A stretch of 64,000 nt of DNA from Vibrio sp. MEBiC08052 (GCF_001506075.1 NZ_KQ947475.1:2326390-2390389), one strand, 5' to 3'. Shown: positions 1 through 9,429, numbered from the stretch's first letter. The notes: generated by a model not told the origin, from the letters alone. Numbers and translations: made by a program.

Positions 1-1904
1 AGGCACTGAAAGACAAAGGATGGATTACGAGCCTTTCAGCCGGTGGGGGTACCAGCGGCAGTAACTACCGCGAATTTACCATCAGTATGTTACTTACAGA
101 AACAGGGATTACGTCTGTTAACACGATTATTCAGGCCGTTTTCAGCTATATCAACCTGATCCGGGAACAAGGGCTGCAAGCTTGGCGTTATGAAGAGAAG
201 AAAGCGGTGCTTGAAGCAACGTTCCGTTATCAAGAAGTTCCTCGCCCGTTAGATATGGTCAGCCATCTGGTAATGAATATGCAGCATTACCAAGAAGAGG
301 ATACTATCTATGGCGATTATATGATGCAGGGCTATGATGAAACGCAGCTTAGAGAGATTATCGATCAGTTTGTGCCAGAAAATCTCAGAGCGACGCTATT
401 GGCTCAGGGAGGCGATTACGACCAAACCGCAAATTGGTATTACACCCCGTATTCCGTCACCCCTTTTACTGACGCTCAATTCGCCTATTTTCATCAGACT
501 CAGTCAGCACTCAGCATGACACTGCCCGGGCCCAATCCTTTCATCTGCCACGGATTACAGCCGAAATCGATCGAGTCTGATGATGATCAACCACAAATCA
601 TTCAGGAAAGTGACGGATTTCGCCTGTGGCATATGCAAGATCAGGAATTCTTAGTTCCCAAAGGCGTTATCTATGTCGCCATTGATAGCCCTTATGCTGT
701 GCAGAGTCCTCGCAATATCGTCATGACCCGTTTGTGTGTTGAGATTTTTCTCGACTCACTGGCGAAAGAGACTTATCCAGCAGAAATTGCCGGGATGGGA
801 TATAACATGTATACCCATCAAGGTGGGGTGACGCTGTCTATTTCTGGTTTCAGTCAGAAACAACCTGAACTATTGGCATTAATTCTCGATCGTTTCAAAA
901 AAAGAGAATTCAGTGAACATCGCTTTATGTCCGTTAAAAACCAACTGGAACGGAGCTGGCGAAATGCGGCAAAAGATCGTCCGATTTCACAGTTGTTCAA
1001 TGCAATGACCGGGTTGTTACAGCCGAATAACCCGCCTTATGAAAGCTTGTTGGAAGCACTGCAAACCATCAAAGTTCAGGAACTGGCACCGTTTGTCGAT
1101 CAGATGTTATCTCAACTCCATGTAGAGATGTTCATTTATGGTGACTGGAGAAAATCGGATGCATTGCAAATCGGGCAGCAGTTAATTCAAGCGTTGCACG
1201 TTCGCGATCAACGTTACGAAGAGTCACTTCGTCCTTTGGTCATGTTGGGTAAGCAAGGTACTTTCCGCCGGGAAGTGTTCTGTGATCAGGATGATTCCGC
1301 CGTCGTGTTGTACTATCAATGTACTGATATTTCGCCCAAAAACGTGGCGCTGTACTCTTTAGCCAATCACTTGATGTCTGCCACCTTTTTCCATGAAATC
1401 CGGACCAAACAGCAGCTCGGTTATATGGTGGGGACAGGGAACCTCCCTCTGAACCGCCACCCGGGAATCGTGATGTATGTGCAATCGCCTCATGCAGCAC
1501 CGGTGGATTTAATCGCCTCGATTGATGAATTTCTCAATGCCTTTTATCTGGTTTTACTGGAACTGAACGAATACCAATGGCACAGCAGCAAACGAGGTTT
1601 GTTCAACCAAATTGCCATTCCGGATCCAACCCTCAGAAGCCGGGCACAACGCTTTTGGGTCGCGATCGGCAATAAAGACCTCCAATTTAATCAACGAGAA
1701 CTCGTGTTGCAGGAACTGAAACAACTGTCGCGTTCAGATATGATCCGCTTTGTTGTCAATGAACTGAAACCCAGAACGGCCAATCGCCTTATCATGCACA
1801 CTCAGGGCAATGCGCACCATGATGCCGAGCAGCTGACTCTGGGTCGAGAAATTGGCTCAATTGAAGCATTTCAACTTATGCCAAAAGCTTATGAGCTCGG
1901 CTAG
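1..1904 (+). CDS. M16 (insulinase) family metallopeptidase, 5'-truncated
   Basis: The reading frame is open from base 3 to the stop at 1904, so the gene begins before the window; the ATG at 87 is internal. The visible ~630 residues look like the C-terminal half of a large insulinase/pitrilysin-type zinc peptidase: non-catalytic M16 repeats, a middle domain, and a segment near residue 440 of the ATG-87 numbering (FFHEIRTKQQLGYMVGTG) typical of the fourth insulinase domain. The zinc motif HxxEH of the N-terminal domain is outside the window. By family knowledge it degrades peptides. Its stop overlaps the convergent yecM stop by 4 bases. Family assignment is firm; substrate and compartment cannot be told from this part. 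Confidence 0.85.
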   Translation, partial: ALKDKGWITSLSAGGGTSGSNYREFTISMLLTETGITSVNTIIQAVFSYINLIREQGLQAWRYEEKKAVLEATFRYQEVPRPLDMVSHLVMNMQHYQEEDTIYGDYMMQGYDETQLREIIDQFVPENLRATLLAQGGDYDQTANWYYTPYSVTPFTDAQFAYFHQTQSALSMTLPGPNPFICHGLQPKSIESDDDQPQIIQESDGFRLWHMQDQEFLVPKGVIYVAIDSPYAVQSPRNIVMTRLCVEIFLDSLAKETYPAEIAGMGYNMYTHQGGVTLSISGFSQKQPELLALILDRFKKREFSEHRFMSVKNQLERSWRNAAKDRPISQLFNAMTGLLQPNNPPYESLLEALQTIKVQELAPFVDQMLSQLHVEMFIYGDWRKSDALQIGQQLIQALHVRDQRYEESLRPLVMLGKQGTFRREVFCDQDDSAVVLYYQCTDISPKNVALYSLANHLMSATFFHEIRTKQQLGYMVGTGNLPLNRHPGIVMYVQSPHAAPVDLIASIDEFLNAFYLVLLELNEYQWHSSKRGLFNQIAIPDPTLRSRAQRFWVAIGNKDLQFNQRELVLQELKQLSRSDMIRFVVNELKPRTANRLIMHTQGNAHHDAEQLTLGREIGSIEAFQLMPKAYELG

Positions 1905-2500
1905 ATTTGATGTTCTGAAGCAATCACTTGCGCCAGCGAATGGGGATGCAACTTAAGGCAAATATCTCCCTGACGAAAAGCAATCGTCGGGTTTGCCAAA
2001 CGCTCCCCCTCTCCTTTTGGTGCAGAACATTTTACCGTAATACCTTGTTGTTCTAATGTCGGCCACATCTGCTCCAGAGCTGGGAAACGCTGCCAAATAT
2101 CCTGCAAAAAATCATCGATATTCGTCGCACCGGAAGGAATGACAAATTCCACATGCTCCCATCCTTGACGCGGATAAGACTTCCCTTGCGCCGGATAAGG
2201 TAGTTCCAAATAGCGCGTTGACCATCTTCCGAGCATGATCGGGTTCTCCAGCTCGATCACAATAATCGGTCGCCCGTTAATTTGTGCCGATGAGATTTCC
2301 ATTCCCTCATTTAACCAAGCATTCCGGGCTGCTTCAGCAAGCTGCCGGTCATTAATCCGCATGGCAATATGATCCAGTTGGAACGGTGCTAAATCCAGTT
2401 GCAGCACATCACATAGAGCACTGATTTTATCAATAAAAGCCGTCACGGCCTGATACATTTGTGCTGGCACAAAACGGTTTGTGGTGAGAAGAGAATGCAT
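1901..2500 (-). CDS. yecM: YecM family protein (VOC-like fold)
   Basis: This 199-residue protein matches the enterobacterial YecM family in length and in blocks such as DHIAMR near residue 44, INGRPI, the ELPYP...YPRQGWEH centre and the APKGE..RLANPT segment, and a C-terminal KLHPHSLAQVIASE. The fold is related to glyoxalase/VOC metalloenzymes, but no reaction is established for the family. It lies divergent to argS, as in Escherichia coli, which supports the assignment. It overlaps the 3' end of the convergent peptidase gene by 4 bases. The start is the ATG at 2498-2500. Confidence 0.85.
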   Translation of the reverse strand: MHSLLTTNRFVPAQMYQAVTAFIDKISALCDVLQLDLAPFQLDHIAMRINDRQLAEAARNAWLNEGMEISSAQINGRPIIVIELENPIMLGRWSTRYLELPYPAQGKSYPRQGWEHVEFVIPSGATNIDDFLQDIWQRFPALEQMWPTLEQQGITVKCSAPKGEGERLANPTIAFRQGDICLKLHPHSLAQVIASEHQI

Positions 2501-2612
2501 TTGGCTACCATCATCGGTTAAAAGACTGGTTGAATCCTAACAGGATCTGGTGGAAAGTAGAAAAATTCAGGCGCTTTTCTCTATAAGAGTGATAATAAAA
2601 TTGCTATTATGT

Positions 2613-2618
2613 GCGCCA
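2613..2618 (+). promoter_or_regulatory. possible -10 element for argS
   Basis: TATTAT sits about 80 bases before the argS GTG in the AT-rich yecM/argS intergenic region. No good -35 hexamer lies at 16-18 bases, so this is a tentative promoter placement. Confidence 0.3.
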
Positions 2619-2697
2619 ATTTTTGAACCCGATCGAGATGTGTATCGCAACTGGATGATACGCAAGCAGACAATTCCTAGAAGTAAAGGATAAGTAC

Positions 2698-4431
2698 GTG
2701 AATATCCAAGCATTGATAAACGATAAAGTATCTCAAGCACTTGAAGCCGCAGGCGCGCCTGCCGGCAGCCCGGCCGCTGTCCGTCAGTCCGCAAAGCCAC
2801 AGTTTGGTGATTATCAAGCCAACGGTGTCATGGGTGTTGCCAAAAAACTGGGTACCAATCCACGCGAGTTTGCTCAAAAAGTACTCGATGCACTTGATCT
2901 GGAAGGAATTGCCAGCAAAACCGAAATTGCCGGGCCGGGATTCATCAATATATTCCTCAGCGAAACATTTTTGGCGCAACAGGCTGAACAAGCGCTGGCG
3001 GATCCACGACTTGGTGTCGCACAAGAAACACCGCAAACTATCGTCGCTGATTACTCTGCACCGAATGTCGCAAAAGAGATGCACGTTGGTCACCTCCGTT
3101 CAACGATTATTGGTGATGCAGTTGTCCGTACCCTTGAATTTTTGGGGCATAAAGTGATTCGGGCCAACCATATCGGAGACTGGGGAACTCAATTTGGTAT
3201 GTTGATTGCTAACCTGGAGTGCGTTCAGCAAAATGACGATACCCCCTCGATGGCGCTCGCAGATCTGGAAGCATTCTACCGCGAGTCTAAACAACGCTAT
3301 GACCAAGACGAAGCTTTTGCTGAAAAAGCCAGAAGCTACGTAGTAAAACTACAAAGCGGCGACGCATTCTGCACTCAAATGTGGAAGAAACTGGTCGATA
3401 TCACCATGACTCAAAATCAGATCAATTATGACCGGCTCAATGTTTCATTGACCCGTGATGATGTCATGGGAGAGAGCATGTATAACGCCATGCTTGCGGA
3501 AGTTGTTGCTGATCTCAAAGCACAAGGTTTGGCGCAAGAAGATGATGGCGCACAAGTCGTATTTCTTGATGAGTACAAGAATAAAGACGGTGAGCCGATG
3601 GGTGTGATCATTCAGAAACGTGACGGTGGTTACCTCTATACAACAACCGATATTGCTTGTGCCAAGTACCGTTATGAACAACTGGGAGCTGACCGGGTCT
3701 TATATTTTATCGACTCGCGTCAGCATCAGCATCTACAGCAAGCTTGGACAATTGTCCGGAAAGCAGGTTATATCCCAGATAGCGTCTCACTGGAGCATCA
3801 TGCTTTCGGTATGATGCTGGGCAAAGATGGACGCCCATTTAAAACCCGGGCTGGTGGAACCGTCCGTCTGACCGATCTGCTGGATGAAGCGGAAGATCGC
3901 GCGATTCGACTGATTGACAGTAAAAATCCGGAACTGGCTCAAGACGAAAAAATGAAAATCGCCAAAACCGTAGCGATGGCAGCTGTCAAATATGCAGACC
4001 TGTCAAAACACCGAACCACTGACTACATATTCGATTGGGACAACATGCTCGCCTTTGAAGGCAACACAGCACCTTACATGCAGTATGCTTATACACGAGT
4101 TGCTTCAATTTTCTCTAAAGCTGGCATCCCCATGGATAACCTCAATGGCGAGCTTCGGATTAGCGACGAGAAAGAAAAATTGATGATCACCAAGCTATTA
4201 CAGTTTGAAGAAACCATTCAATCTGTTGCCCGAGAAGGTCAGCCACACTTAATGTGTGCTTATCTGTTTGAATTGGCTGGCCAGTTCTCCAGCTTCTATG
4301 AGGCTTGCCCTATTCTATCGGCAGCCGATGAAGCGACGCGAAACAGCCGCCTGAAACTTGCAGCTCTCACGGCAAAAACCATTCAACAGGGTTTAAATCT
4401 GTTAGGGATTCAAACACTGGAACGGATGTAA
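2698..4431 (+). CDS. argS: arginyl-tRNA synthetase
   Basis: Class I aminoacyl-tRNA synthetase that charges tRNA-Arg with arginine in the cytoplasm. The 577-residue length is standard. An N-terminal Add-1 domain (residues ~1-110) is followed by the Rossmann core, with the HIGH-type motif HVGH at 129-132 inside [12 protein letters not shown]. The KMSKS region appears as [12 protein letters not shown], the degenerate form usual in ArgRS, and a DALR anticodon-binding domain closes the protein. The start is GTG, preceded by AAAGGA about 10 bases upstream. A strong hairpin terminator follows. Divergent to yecM as in enterobacteria. Confidence 0.97.
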   Translation: MNIQALINDKVSQALEAAGAPAGSPAAVRQSAKPQFGDYQANGVMGVAKKLGTNPREFAQKVLDALDLEGIASKTEIAGPGFINIFLSETFLAQQAEQALADPRLGVAQETPQTIVADYSAPNVAKEMHVGHLRSTIIGDAVVRTLEFLGHKVIRANHIGDWGTQFGMLIANLECVQQNDDTPSMALADLEAFYRESKQRYDQDEAFAEKARSYVVKLQSGDAFCTQMWKKLVDITMTQNQINYDRLNVSLTRDDVMGESMYNAMLAEVVADLKAQGLAQEDDGAQVVFLDEYKNKDGEPMGVIIQKRDGGYLYTTTDIACAKYRYEQLGADRVLYFIDSRQHQHLQQAWTIVRKAGYIPDSVSLEHHAFGMMLGKDGRPFKTRAGGTVRLTDLLDEAEDRAIRLIDSKNPELAQDEKMKIAKTVAMAAVKYADLSKHRTTDYIFDWDNMLAFEGNTAPYMQYAYTRVASIFSKAGIPMDNLNGELRISDEKEKLMITKLLQFEETIQSVAREGQPHLMCAYLFELAGQFSSFYEACPILSAADEATRNSRLKLAALTAKTIQQGLNLLGIQTLERM

Positions 4432-4450
4432 AAATATCAGAATTAGACAA

Positions 4451-4476
4451 AAAACCCAGCTCGTCGGCTGGGTTTT
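4451..4476. terminator. bidirectional terminator argS / doxX
   Basis: Ten-base arms AAAACCCAGC and GCTGGGTTTT surround a TCGTCG loop, with T-rich runs on both strands. It lies 19 bases after argS and 40 bases after the convergent DoxX gene and can serve both. Confidence 0.85.
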
Positions 4477-4516
4477 TTTATGACACGTTCACGCTGTCGT
4501 TTCGTCTTATCTCGTT

Positions 4517-4936
4517 TTAATCTGGACGCATGGCATACTTGCCTGATCCTAGAAGTAAAATAGTAATAGATGCAAACAAATAGGTCGCGATTTCTTCAAC
4601 AGCCCAAGCGCCATATTCATTCAATGAGAAGAAATTATCCCGGTGCATCAGACCGATAACGACTATCGAAGTCCCTATCACAGCCGTTGCAGCAAAACGG
4701 GTAAACAGACCTAAAACAATCATGATCGGGGCAATCACTTCTCCCAGATAGACTGCATAGGCAAAAAATCCCGGCAGACCGATATCAACAAACATCCCCT
4801 GAATAAATGCGGTTCCATCATATATTTTATGAATACCGTGTAATAGAAACATTAAGCTAAAACTCACTCTGAGAATCAACTTAGCAGCATCAGGATGATT
4901 CATTCCTGCTTCAAACTTACGGATTAAACTATTCAT
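4517..4936 (-). CDS. DoxX family membrane protein
   Basis: A 139-residue integral membrane protein with four hydrophobic segments. It has the DoxX-family pattern: an N-terminal RVSFSLMFLLHGIHKI helix, LPGFFAYAVYLGEVIAP, a central helix, and a C-terminal segment ending in LLGSGKYAMRPD. DoxX proteins are thought to act in redox or quinone-linked reactions, but the role here is unknown. The longest reading frame begins with TTG one codon earlier; I chose the ATG at 4934-4936, which has GGAG about 8 bases upstream. A -10-like TATAAT and a 13-base palindrome lie just upstream. Confidence 0.85.
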   Translation of the reverse strand: MNSLIRKFEAGMNHPDAAKLILRVSFSLMFLLHGIHKIYDGTAFIQGMFVDIGLPGFFAYAVYLGEVIAPIMIVLGLFTRFAATAVIGTSIVVIGLMHRDNFFSLNEYGAWAVEEIATYLFASITILLLGSGKYAMRPD

Positions 4937-4958
4937 CAATTACTCCAAATCAATCGTT

Positions 4959-4973
4959 ATTATACTCAGTATA
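4959..4973 (-). promoter_or_regulatory. -10 element with overlapping palindrome upstream of doxX
   Basis: On the minus strand TATAAT (4959-4964) overlaps a perfect 6-1-6 palindrome, TATACTCAGTATA (4961-4973), 22-37 bases before the DoxX start. The overlap would suit a repressor operator, but no cognate regulator is visible. Confidence 0.4.
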
Positions 4974-5121
4974 TCGGTAACTATTGAGAAGACCTTGGTG
5001 CATTTTCCATCATCTTCATCAAAAAAATCGAACAAAAATACTAACCTAAATCAAAGAATTAGAAATTCATGCTCTTCCATCACTTCAAAAATCAATAAAC
5101 CATTTCGCCATAATCAATGAA

Positions 5122-5149
5122 TTGAACGTATCCATTATGAAGATATGCT
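5122..5149 (+). promoter_or_regulatory. sigma-70 promoter for the HIT gene
   Basis: TTGAAC (5122-5127) and TATGCT (5144-5149) are separated by 16 bases and lie 39 bases before the chosen ATG at 5188. The TTG of the -35 box would itself be the start codon of a longer reading frame, so this promoter argues for the shorter protein. Confidence 0.5.
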
Positions 5150-5187
5150 ATCCTCACTCGGTTTCATTTTATCGTAGGTACCATGCA

Positions 5188-5616
5188 ATGAGCTTCGAAC
5201 TCCATCCACAATTACAACAAGATACAACCTACCTTGGTGACTTCCCGCTTTCTCTCGTGTTATTACATTGGGATCAAGCTGTACCATGGGTAATCTTGGT
5301 CCCGAAACGAACCGGAATTAAAGAGTTCCACCATTTACCAATGGCAGATCAGCAACAATTCTTGATTGAGTCACAATGGGTGAGTCAGATTTTAGAGTCT
5401 CAGTATCACCCGGATAAAATCAACCTCGGTGCCTTGGGCAATATAGTCTCTCAGCTCCACTATCACCATATTGCAAGATTTGCTGATGATGAAGCATGGC
5501 CCGGGCCGATCTGGGGCAATACGACAGGAACTCGCAGAAGTGATGCGACTCAGCAACATATGGCCAACTTACTAAAAACGTCATTGGCTCAGTCAGGTAT
5601 TTTTACACCGGCTTAG
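5188..5616 (+). CDS. HIT-domain protein (histidine triad hydrolase)
   Basis: A 142-residue histidine-triad superfamily protein. The catalytic region reads SQLHYHHIARF near residues 110-120, followed by a Vibrio-type WPGPIWG segment. HIT proteins hydrolyse nucleotide phosphoramidates or dinucleotide polyphosphates; the substrate here is not known. The frame stays open upstream to a TTG at 5122, but that TTG coincides with the probable -35 box, and MSFELHPQL is a typical family N terminus, so I start at ATG 5188. Its stop is one base from that of the convergent feoC. Confidence 0.85.
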   Translation: MSFELHPQLQQDTTYLGDFPLSLVLLHWDQAVPWVILVPKRTGIKEFHHLPMADQQQFLIESQWVSQILESQYHPDKINLGALGNIVSQLHYHHIARFADDEAWPGPIWGNTTGTRRSDATQQHMANLLKTSLAQSGIFTPA

Positions 5617-5617
5617 C

Positions 5618-5848
5618 TCAAAGGATCGCAGTCAGCGACAGTGCCTGAGGCGGATTCACCGCATAACGAATGCGCCGAACTTCACCGCTTTTGCTGGTAT
5701 CAACAAAACGGGAAATGATCCCTTTTTTGACCCAAATGCCGAGCATGGCATCAACGCCATCTTCGCTGATTCGAAAATGACGCGCTAAGGTCGCACCGCT
5801 GGTCGTGCCATGCTGCTCCAGATAACTTTTCAGCTCATTCAGAATCAT
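5618..5848 (-). CDS. feoC: FeoC-family protein of the ferrous iron system
   Basis: A 76-residue winged-helix protein (LKSYLEQHGTTSGATLARHF as helix-turn-helix), last gene of feoABC. It has no cysteine at all, so it lacks the four-cysteine iron-sulfur cluster region of enterobacterial FeoC; V. cholerae FeoC is known to lack these too. It is therefore more likely to bind the cytoplasmic part of FeoB than to act as an iron-sulfur regulator. Its ATG overlaps the feoB stop (ATGA, 5845-5848), implying translational coupling. Confidence 0.88.
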   Translation of the reverse strand: MILNELKSYLEQHGTTSGATLARHFRISEDGVDAMLGIWVKKGIISRFVDTSKSGEVRRIRYAVNPPQALSLTAIL

Positions 5849-8130
5849 ACAATTTGACGCTCAAATTTTTTAATCACATCGCCTTGATGCTTCAGCAAAC
5901 GGTATAGCCCCCACCCACCGAGCAGGATGGACGTCATCCACAGCATACTTTGTAGCGGATGTTGCATGATATTCATCGCTTGATAGAAAAATGTTGCCGA
6001 ACAGTAGGCCAGCCCAAAAGTCCAGACAGCAATAAATCGGGCATATCGGGCACCAAACTCTCTAACATAAGCCCCCATGGCGGCCACACAAGGTGTATAG
6101 AGTAAAATAAAAATCAGGTATGCAAACGCTGCGGAATGACTTTGAAAGTAATATTGCAGATTACTGTATATCGATGAATCCACCTCCTGTGCTTCAGCGG
6201 CCAATTGAGTATCAGATAAATCCCCGATTTCAATCCCCAGCGGGTCAGAAAAACTCAAAGATATCAAGTTATCAGGGATCGTTTGCAGCGCTTCTTTCAA
6301 GCTCGCCAGCAGGTCAAAATCATTGGTTTCATCAGACTGCGAGGAGTACAGGTTATTCAGCGTACCGACCACAGCTTCTTTGGCAAAAATACCCGTCACA
6401 ATCCCAACGGTTGCCGGCCAGTTTTCTGGTTGTATTCCAATCGGTGCGAACAGAGGTGTAACGCGTTGTGATACCTTTGATAACACCGATGTATCACTAT
6501 TTTCATGACCGAAACTACCATCAGGTCCAACTGAATTTAAAAAGCTGAGAATGGTTACTACAACAACAATGGTCTTGCCTGCACCCAATACAAATCGTTT
6601 TAATTTCTGCCATGTTTTGATCAAAATATTTTGTAGTGTCGGTAATTCATAATCCGGTATTTCCATCACCATACTTTCACTACTGCCGGGGTAGATCGTA
6701 TGTCGTAATACAATACCAGTGAATACCGCAGCAATAATCCCTAACAGATAAAGCGAAAAGACAACATTCTGACCACTATGAGGAAAAAAAGCCGCAGCTA
6801 ATAACGCATAAACAGGCAACCGGGCCCCACAAGACATAAACGGAGCCATAGCAGCAGATAATCGTCTTTCTCTTTCCTGATCCAAGGTTCGTGTCGCCAT
6901 GATTGAAGGAACATTACAACCAAATCCCAGAATAAGCGGCACAAAAGCTTTACCCGGCAGACCGATTTTCTGCATCACTTTGTCGAGTACAAACGCAGCC
7001 CGGGCCATATACCCTGAGCTTTCCAGTACCGCTAAAAACAGATAAAGGCAAGCAATCACCGGAATAAAGGTGGCGACAGTTTGAATCCCCCCACCCAGTC
7101 CATCAGCCAGCAAAGTGACCAGCCATACCGGGAGATGTTGATCCAATAAAGCATGCCCCCCATCAACCAGCAACGCACCCACAGAAATATCAAAGAAATC
7201 GATAAAAGCACTCCCGATATTAATCGAGAACATAAACATCAGGTACATCACCAGAAAGAAGAAAGGAATACCAACCCACTTATTGAGCACCACCTGATCG
7301 ACACGCTTGGTGAAACTATGCCCCAATACACCTTGCTCACGACGCACATCCTGACATTGCTCATGTAACCAGGTGTATTTGACATTGGCGACATGCAAGT
7401 CAATATCCAGCAAGCTGTTCAGTTGCAAATCATTCAATTGCCGTCGGGCTGACTCTGATAAGAGATTAGTGATAAGTGTGTCACCGCCCAGTGCACGGAT
7501 TGCGAGCGCCCGAGGAGAAACGGCTTGTGACGTACCCGTTTGTGATAAAAATAATGGCGTCGCTGTCTCAATCATCGATTCAAATTGATGACCATAGTCC
7601 AGTTGCAATTCATTGAGAGTAAAGCCCTGTAACAAGGTTTTATCGAGACTCTCTTTCAACTGTAACACCTGAGATTTATTGTTGGCAGAAATGGGATACA
7701 CCGGACAACCCAGTAATTGCGCTAATCGTTTCACATCAATCGAGCGACGCTCTCTTTTGAGCACATCCATTTTATTGAGCACAACGATCATCGGACGCCC
7801 GAGCTCACGCAACTGCAAGGTCATATACAGACTTCGCTCAAGACAGGTCACATCAACCACATTCAAAATTAAATCTGCCGGATGTAACAGGACCGCTTGC
7901 GATGCAATCGACTCATCAATACTGTGGCTATCATTGCCACTATCCAGCGCATAAATACCCGGTAAATCAGTGAGAGAGAATTCATTCCCAGAATAGGTAT
8001 ATTTACCCGTTTTTTTCTCAACCGTGACGCCAGCCCAGTTCCCAACCTGCTGACGCGCACCAGTTAAGCCATTAAACAACGTTGTTTTGCCGCTGTTTGG
8101 ATTACCGACCGTTAAGATATTGTATTTCAT
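5845..8130 (-). CDS. feoB: ferrous iron transport protein B
   Basis: The 761-residue inner-membrane Fe(II) permease. The N-terminal nucleotide-binding domain has G1 GNPNSGKTT (residues 8-16), G3 DLPG (about 55-58) and G4 NKMD (about 119-122), followed by a helical domain and the membrane region from about residue 280. The two inverted Gate motifs are visible (VLESSGYMARAAFVLDK and the later YTPCVAAMGAYVREFG). Starts in a 4-base overlap with feoA and ends in a 4-base overlap with feoC, so the three form one operon behind a Fur-box candidate. Confidence 0.97.
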   Translation of the reverse strand: MKYNILTVGNPNSGKTTLFNGLTGARQQVGNWAGVTVEKKTGKYTYSGNEFSLTDLPGIYALDSGNDSHSIDESIASQAVLLHPADLILNVVDVTCLERSLYMTLQLRELGRPMIVVLNKMDVLKRERRSIDVKRLAQLLGCPVYPISANNKSQVLQLKESLDKTLLQGFTLNELQLDYGHQFESMIETATPLFLSQTGTSQAVSPRALAIRALGGDTLITNLLSESARRQLNDLQLNSLLDIDLHVANVKYTWLHEQCQDVRREQGVLGHSFTKRVDQVVLNKWVGIPFFFLVMYLMFMFSINIGSAFIDFFDISVGALLVDGGHALLDQHLPVWLVTLLADGLGGGIQTVATFIPVIACLYLFLAVLESSGYMARAAFVLDKVMQKIGLPGKAFVPLILGFGCNVPSIMATRTLDQERERRLSAAMAPFMSCGARLPVYALLAAAFFPHSGQNVVFSLYLLGIIAAVFTGIVLRHTIYPGSSESMVMEIPDYELPTLQNILIKTWQKLKRFVLGAGKTIVVVVTILSFLNSVGPDGSFGHENSDTSVLSKVSQRVTPLFAPIGIQPENWPATVGIVTGIFAKEAVVGTLNNLYSSQSDETNDFDLLASLKEALQTIPDNLISLSFSDPLGIEIGDLSDTQLAAEAQEVDSSIYSNLQYYFQSHSAAFAYLIFILLYTPCVAAMGAYVREFGARYARFIAVWTFGLAYCSATFFYQAMNIMQHPLQSMLWMTSILLGGWGLYRLLKHQGDVIKKFERQIV

Positions 8131-8357
8131 CCGATAATCTCCACTTCAATTGCTGCCGCAATTTTTTCTCTGATCGCCAGAGAAACACCACGCACCTCAA
8201 CCTGAAGCGGGTCTCCCATGGGTGCTTTTCGAATCAAAAGAACGGGAGTTTCTGGCAAGATCCCCATGATCATCAAGCGCTTTCGAACTTCAACAGAAAG
8301 TTGGTGAAAGCCTAAAATCGATGCACGTTGACCGGGATTTAACTGAGATAGATTCAT
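8127..8357 (-). CDS. feoA: ferrous iron transport protein A
   Basis: A 76-residue SH3-like FeoA protein (LNPGQRASILGF ... VRKRLMIMGILPETPV ... LQVEVRGVSLAIREKIAAAI), the small cytosolic partner of FeoB. First gene of the operon. Overlaps feoB by ATGA (8127-8130). A Fur-box candidate lies 27-45 bases upstream of its start. Confidence 0.93.
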   Translation of the reverse strand: MNLSQLNPGQRASILGFHQLSVEVRKRLMIMGILPETPVLLIRKAPMGDPLQVEVRGVSLAIREKIAAAIEVEIIG

Positions 8358-8383
8358 GGTTAATTCTTACTGGTATGATGTAT

Positions 8384-8402
8384 GAGAAGCATTCTCGTTA
8401 TC
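8384..8402 (-). promoter_or_regulatory. Fur box candidate upstream of feoABC
   Basis: Read on the minus strand, GATAACGAGAATGCTTCTC agrees with the classical 19-base Fur box GATAATGATAATCATTATC at 14 positions and keeps its inverted symmetry (GAGAA/TTCTC). Position and neighbouring gene fit Fe-Fur repression of ferrous iron uptake; a fur gene is present at 28964. Confidence 0.65.
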
Positions 8403-8503
8403 AGATTCCAGTATACGCGCAAATACGGGAAAAATTATTGAGAAGGATCAAAAGTGGATATACTTCGAAGCATTCCAAAGTATTCATGATGGCGCCTTTC
8501 GTC

Positions 8504-8529
8504 CGTGGTATAGCGAGCGCTATACCACG
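8504..8529. repeat. perfect 12-2-12 inverted repeat between feoA and znuA
   Basis: Arms CGTGGTATAGCG and CGCTATACCACG are separated by AG. It lies 13 bases beyond the znuA stop and about 100 bases upstream of the feo Fur box. The znuA transcript would fold it into a strong hairpin, but no T-run follows on either strand, so it is not a standard intrinsic terminator. Confidence 0.75.
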
Positions 8530-8541
8530 TCATTTCTACAA

Positions 8542-9429
8542 TTATTGCGACATTTTAAAACAGTTGGTATAGCTCTGACTCAAGGTCGTTAAAAACTGGA
8601 AATAACTCCCTTTTGCCAATGGAATATCGGTTGCCAACGGGTCAAGAACCCCGACTTTAGCCGATGTTCCTCGGGTCACACTGGTAATAACCGATGGTAA
8701 AAACTGCGGTTCGGAGAAAATACAGACGTTAGGCTGCTCTTTGAGTTTGGTCCGAATCTCAATCAAGGTCTTCGCCCCCGGTTTCCGCTCCGGACTAACG
8801 GTAAAATGACCGATATTATTTAAATGATAATGAGCTTCAAAATACTCATATGCATCATGAAAAACGTAATAGGGATAGTTGTGGTACCCTGCGAATCGCG
8901 CCTGAATCTGGCTGTCTGTTTTGGTCAATTGCGTTAAAAAATCAGTCAAATTTTGCTGATACTGTTGATCATGGTCGGGATCTTGTTGAATCAGACGCGC
9001 AGCGATGGCTTTGGCAACCACTCGAACCTGCTCAACTCCTAGCCAGAAATGAGGGTTGATATTACCATGATGGTGATGCCCATCATCATCATGTGATGCA
9101 GAAAAATGTCGGAACGGTACACCTTTGATGCGGCTAATCATCAATTGATTAGTTTGATGTGATAATACTTTCGATAAAAAGGGTTCCAGCCCTTCACCAA
9201 ACCAAATGACCAAATCAGCCTGCTTGATCCGCTTTACATCCGAAGGACGAAGTGCATAATCATGCGGTGAAGTATTGGGCGCAAGCAACACATCCGGTTG
9301 ACTCACACCTGCCATCAATTCGTAACTAATCATTTGAATCGGTTTGATACTGGTTAACACATCAAGTGCCCATACAGGGACTGACAGACTTAAAAGTAGT
9401 GTGAATGTGGTGAGACGAAAGAACTTCAT
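8542..9429 (-). CDS. znuA: zinc ABC transporter substrate-binding protein
   Basis: Periplasmic cluster A-I zinc-binding protein of 295 residues. A signal peptide covers residues 1-22 (MKFFRLTTFTLLLSLSVPVWA), and the mature protein starts at LDVLTSIKPI. Zinc ligands are expected at the NTSPHDYALRPSD histidine (~residue 57), in the NINPHFWLG region, and in the FHDAYEYFE segment. A His/Asp-rich loop (HDDDGHHHHGNINPH) marks zinc specificity. Divergent from znuCB; the shared promoter region contains a Zur box. Together the three proteins form the high-affinity zinc importer. Confidence 0.95.
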   Translation of the reverse strand: MKFFRLTTFTLLLSLSVPVWALDVLTSIKPIQMISYELMAGVSQPDVLLAPNTSPHDYALRPSDVKRIKQADLVIWFGEGLEPFLSKVLSHQTNQLMISRIKGVPFRHFSASHDDDGHHHHGNINPHFWLGVEQVRVVAKAIAARLIQQDPDHDQQYQQNLTDFLTQLTKTDSQIQARFAGYHNYPYYVFHDAYEYFEAHYHLNNIGHFTVSPERKPGAKTLIEIRTKLKEQPNVCIFSEPQFLPSVITSVTRGTSAKVGVLDPLATDIPLAKGSYFQFLTTLSQSYTNCFKMSQ

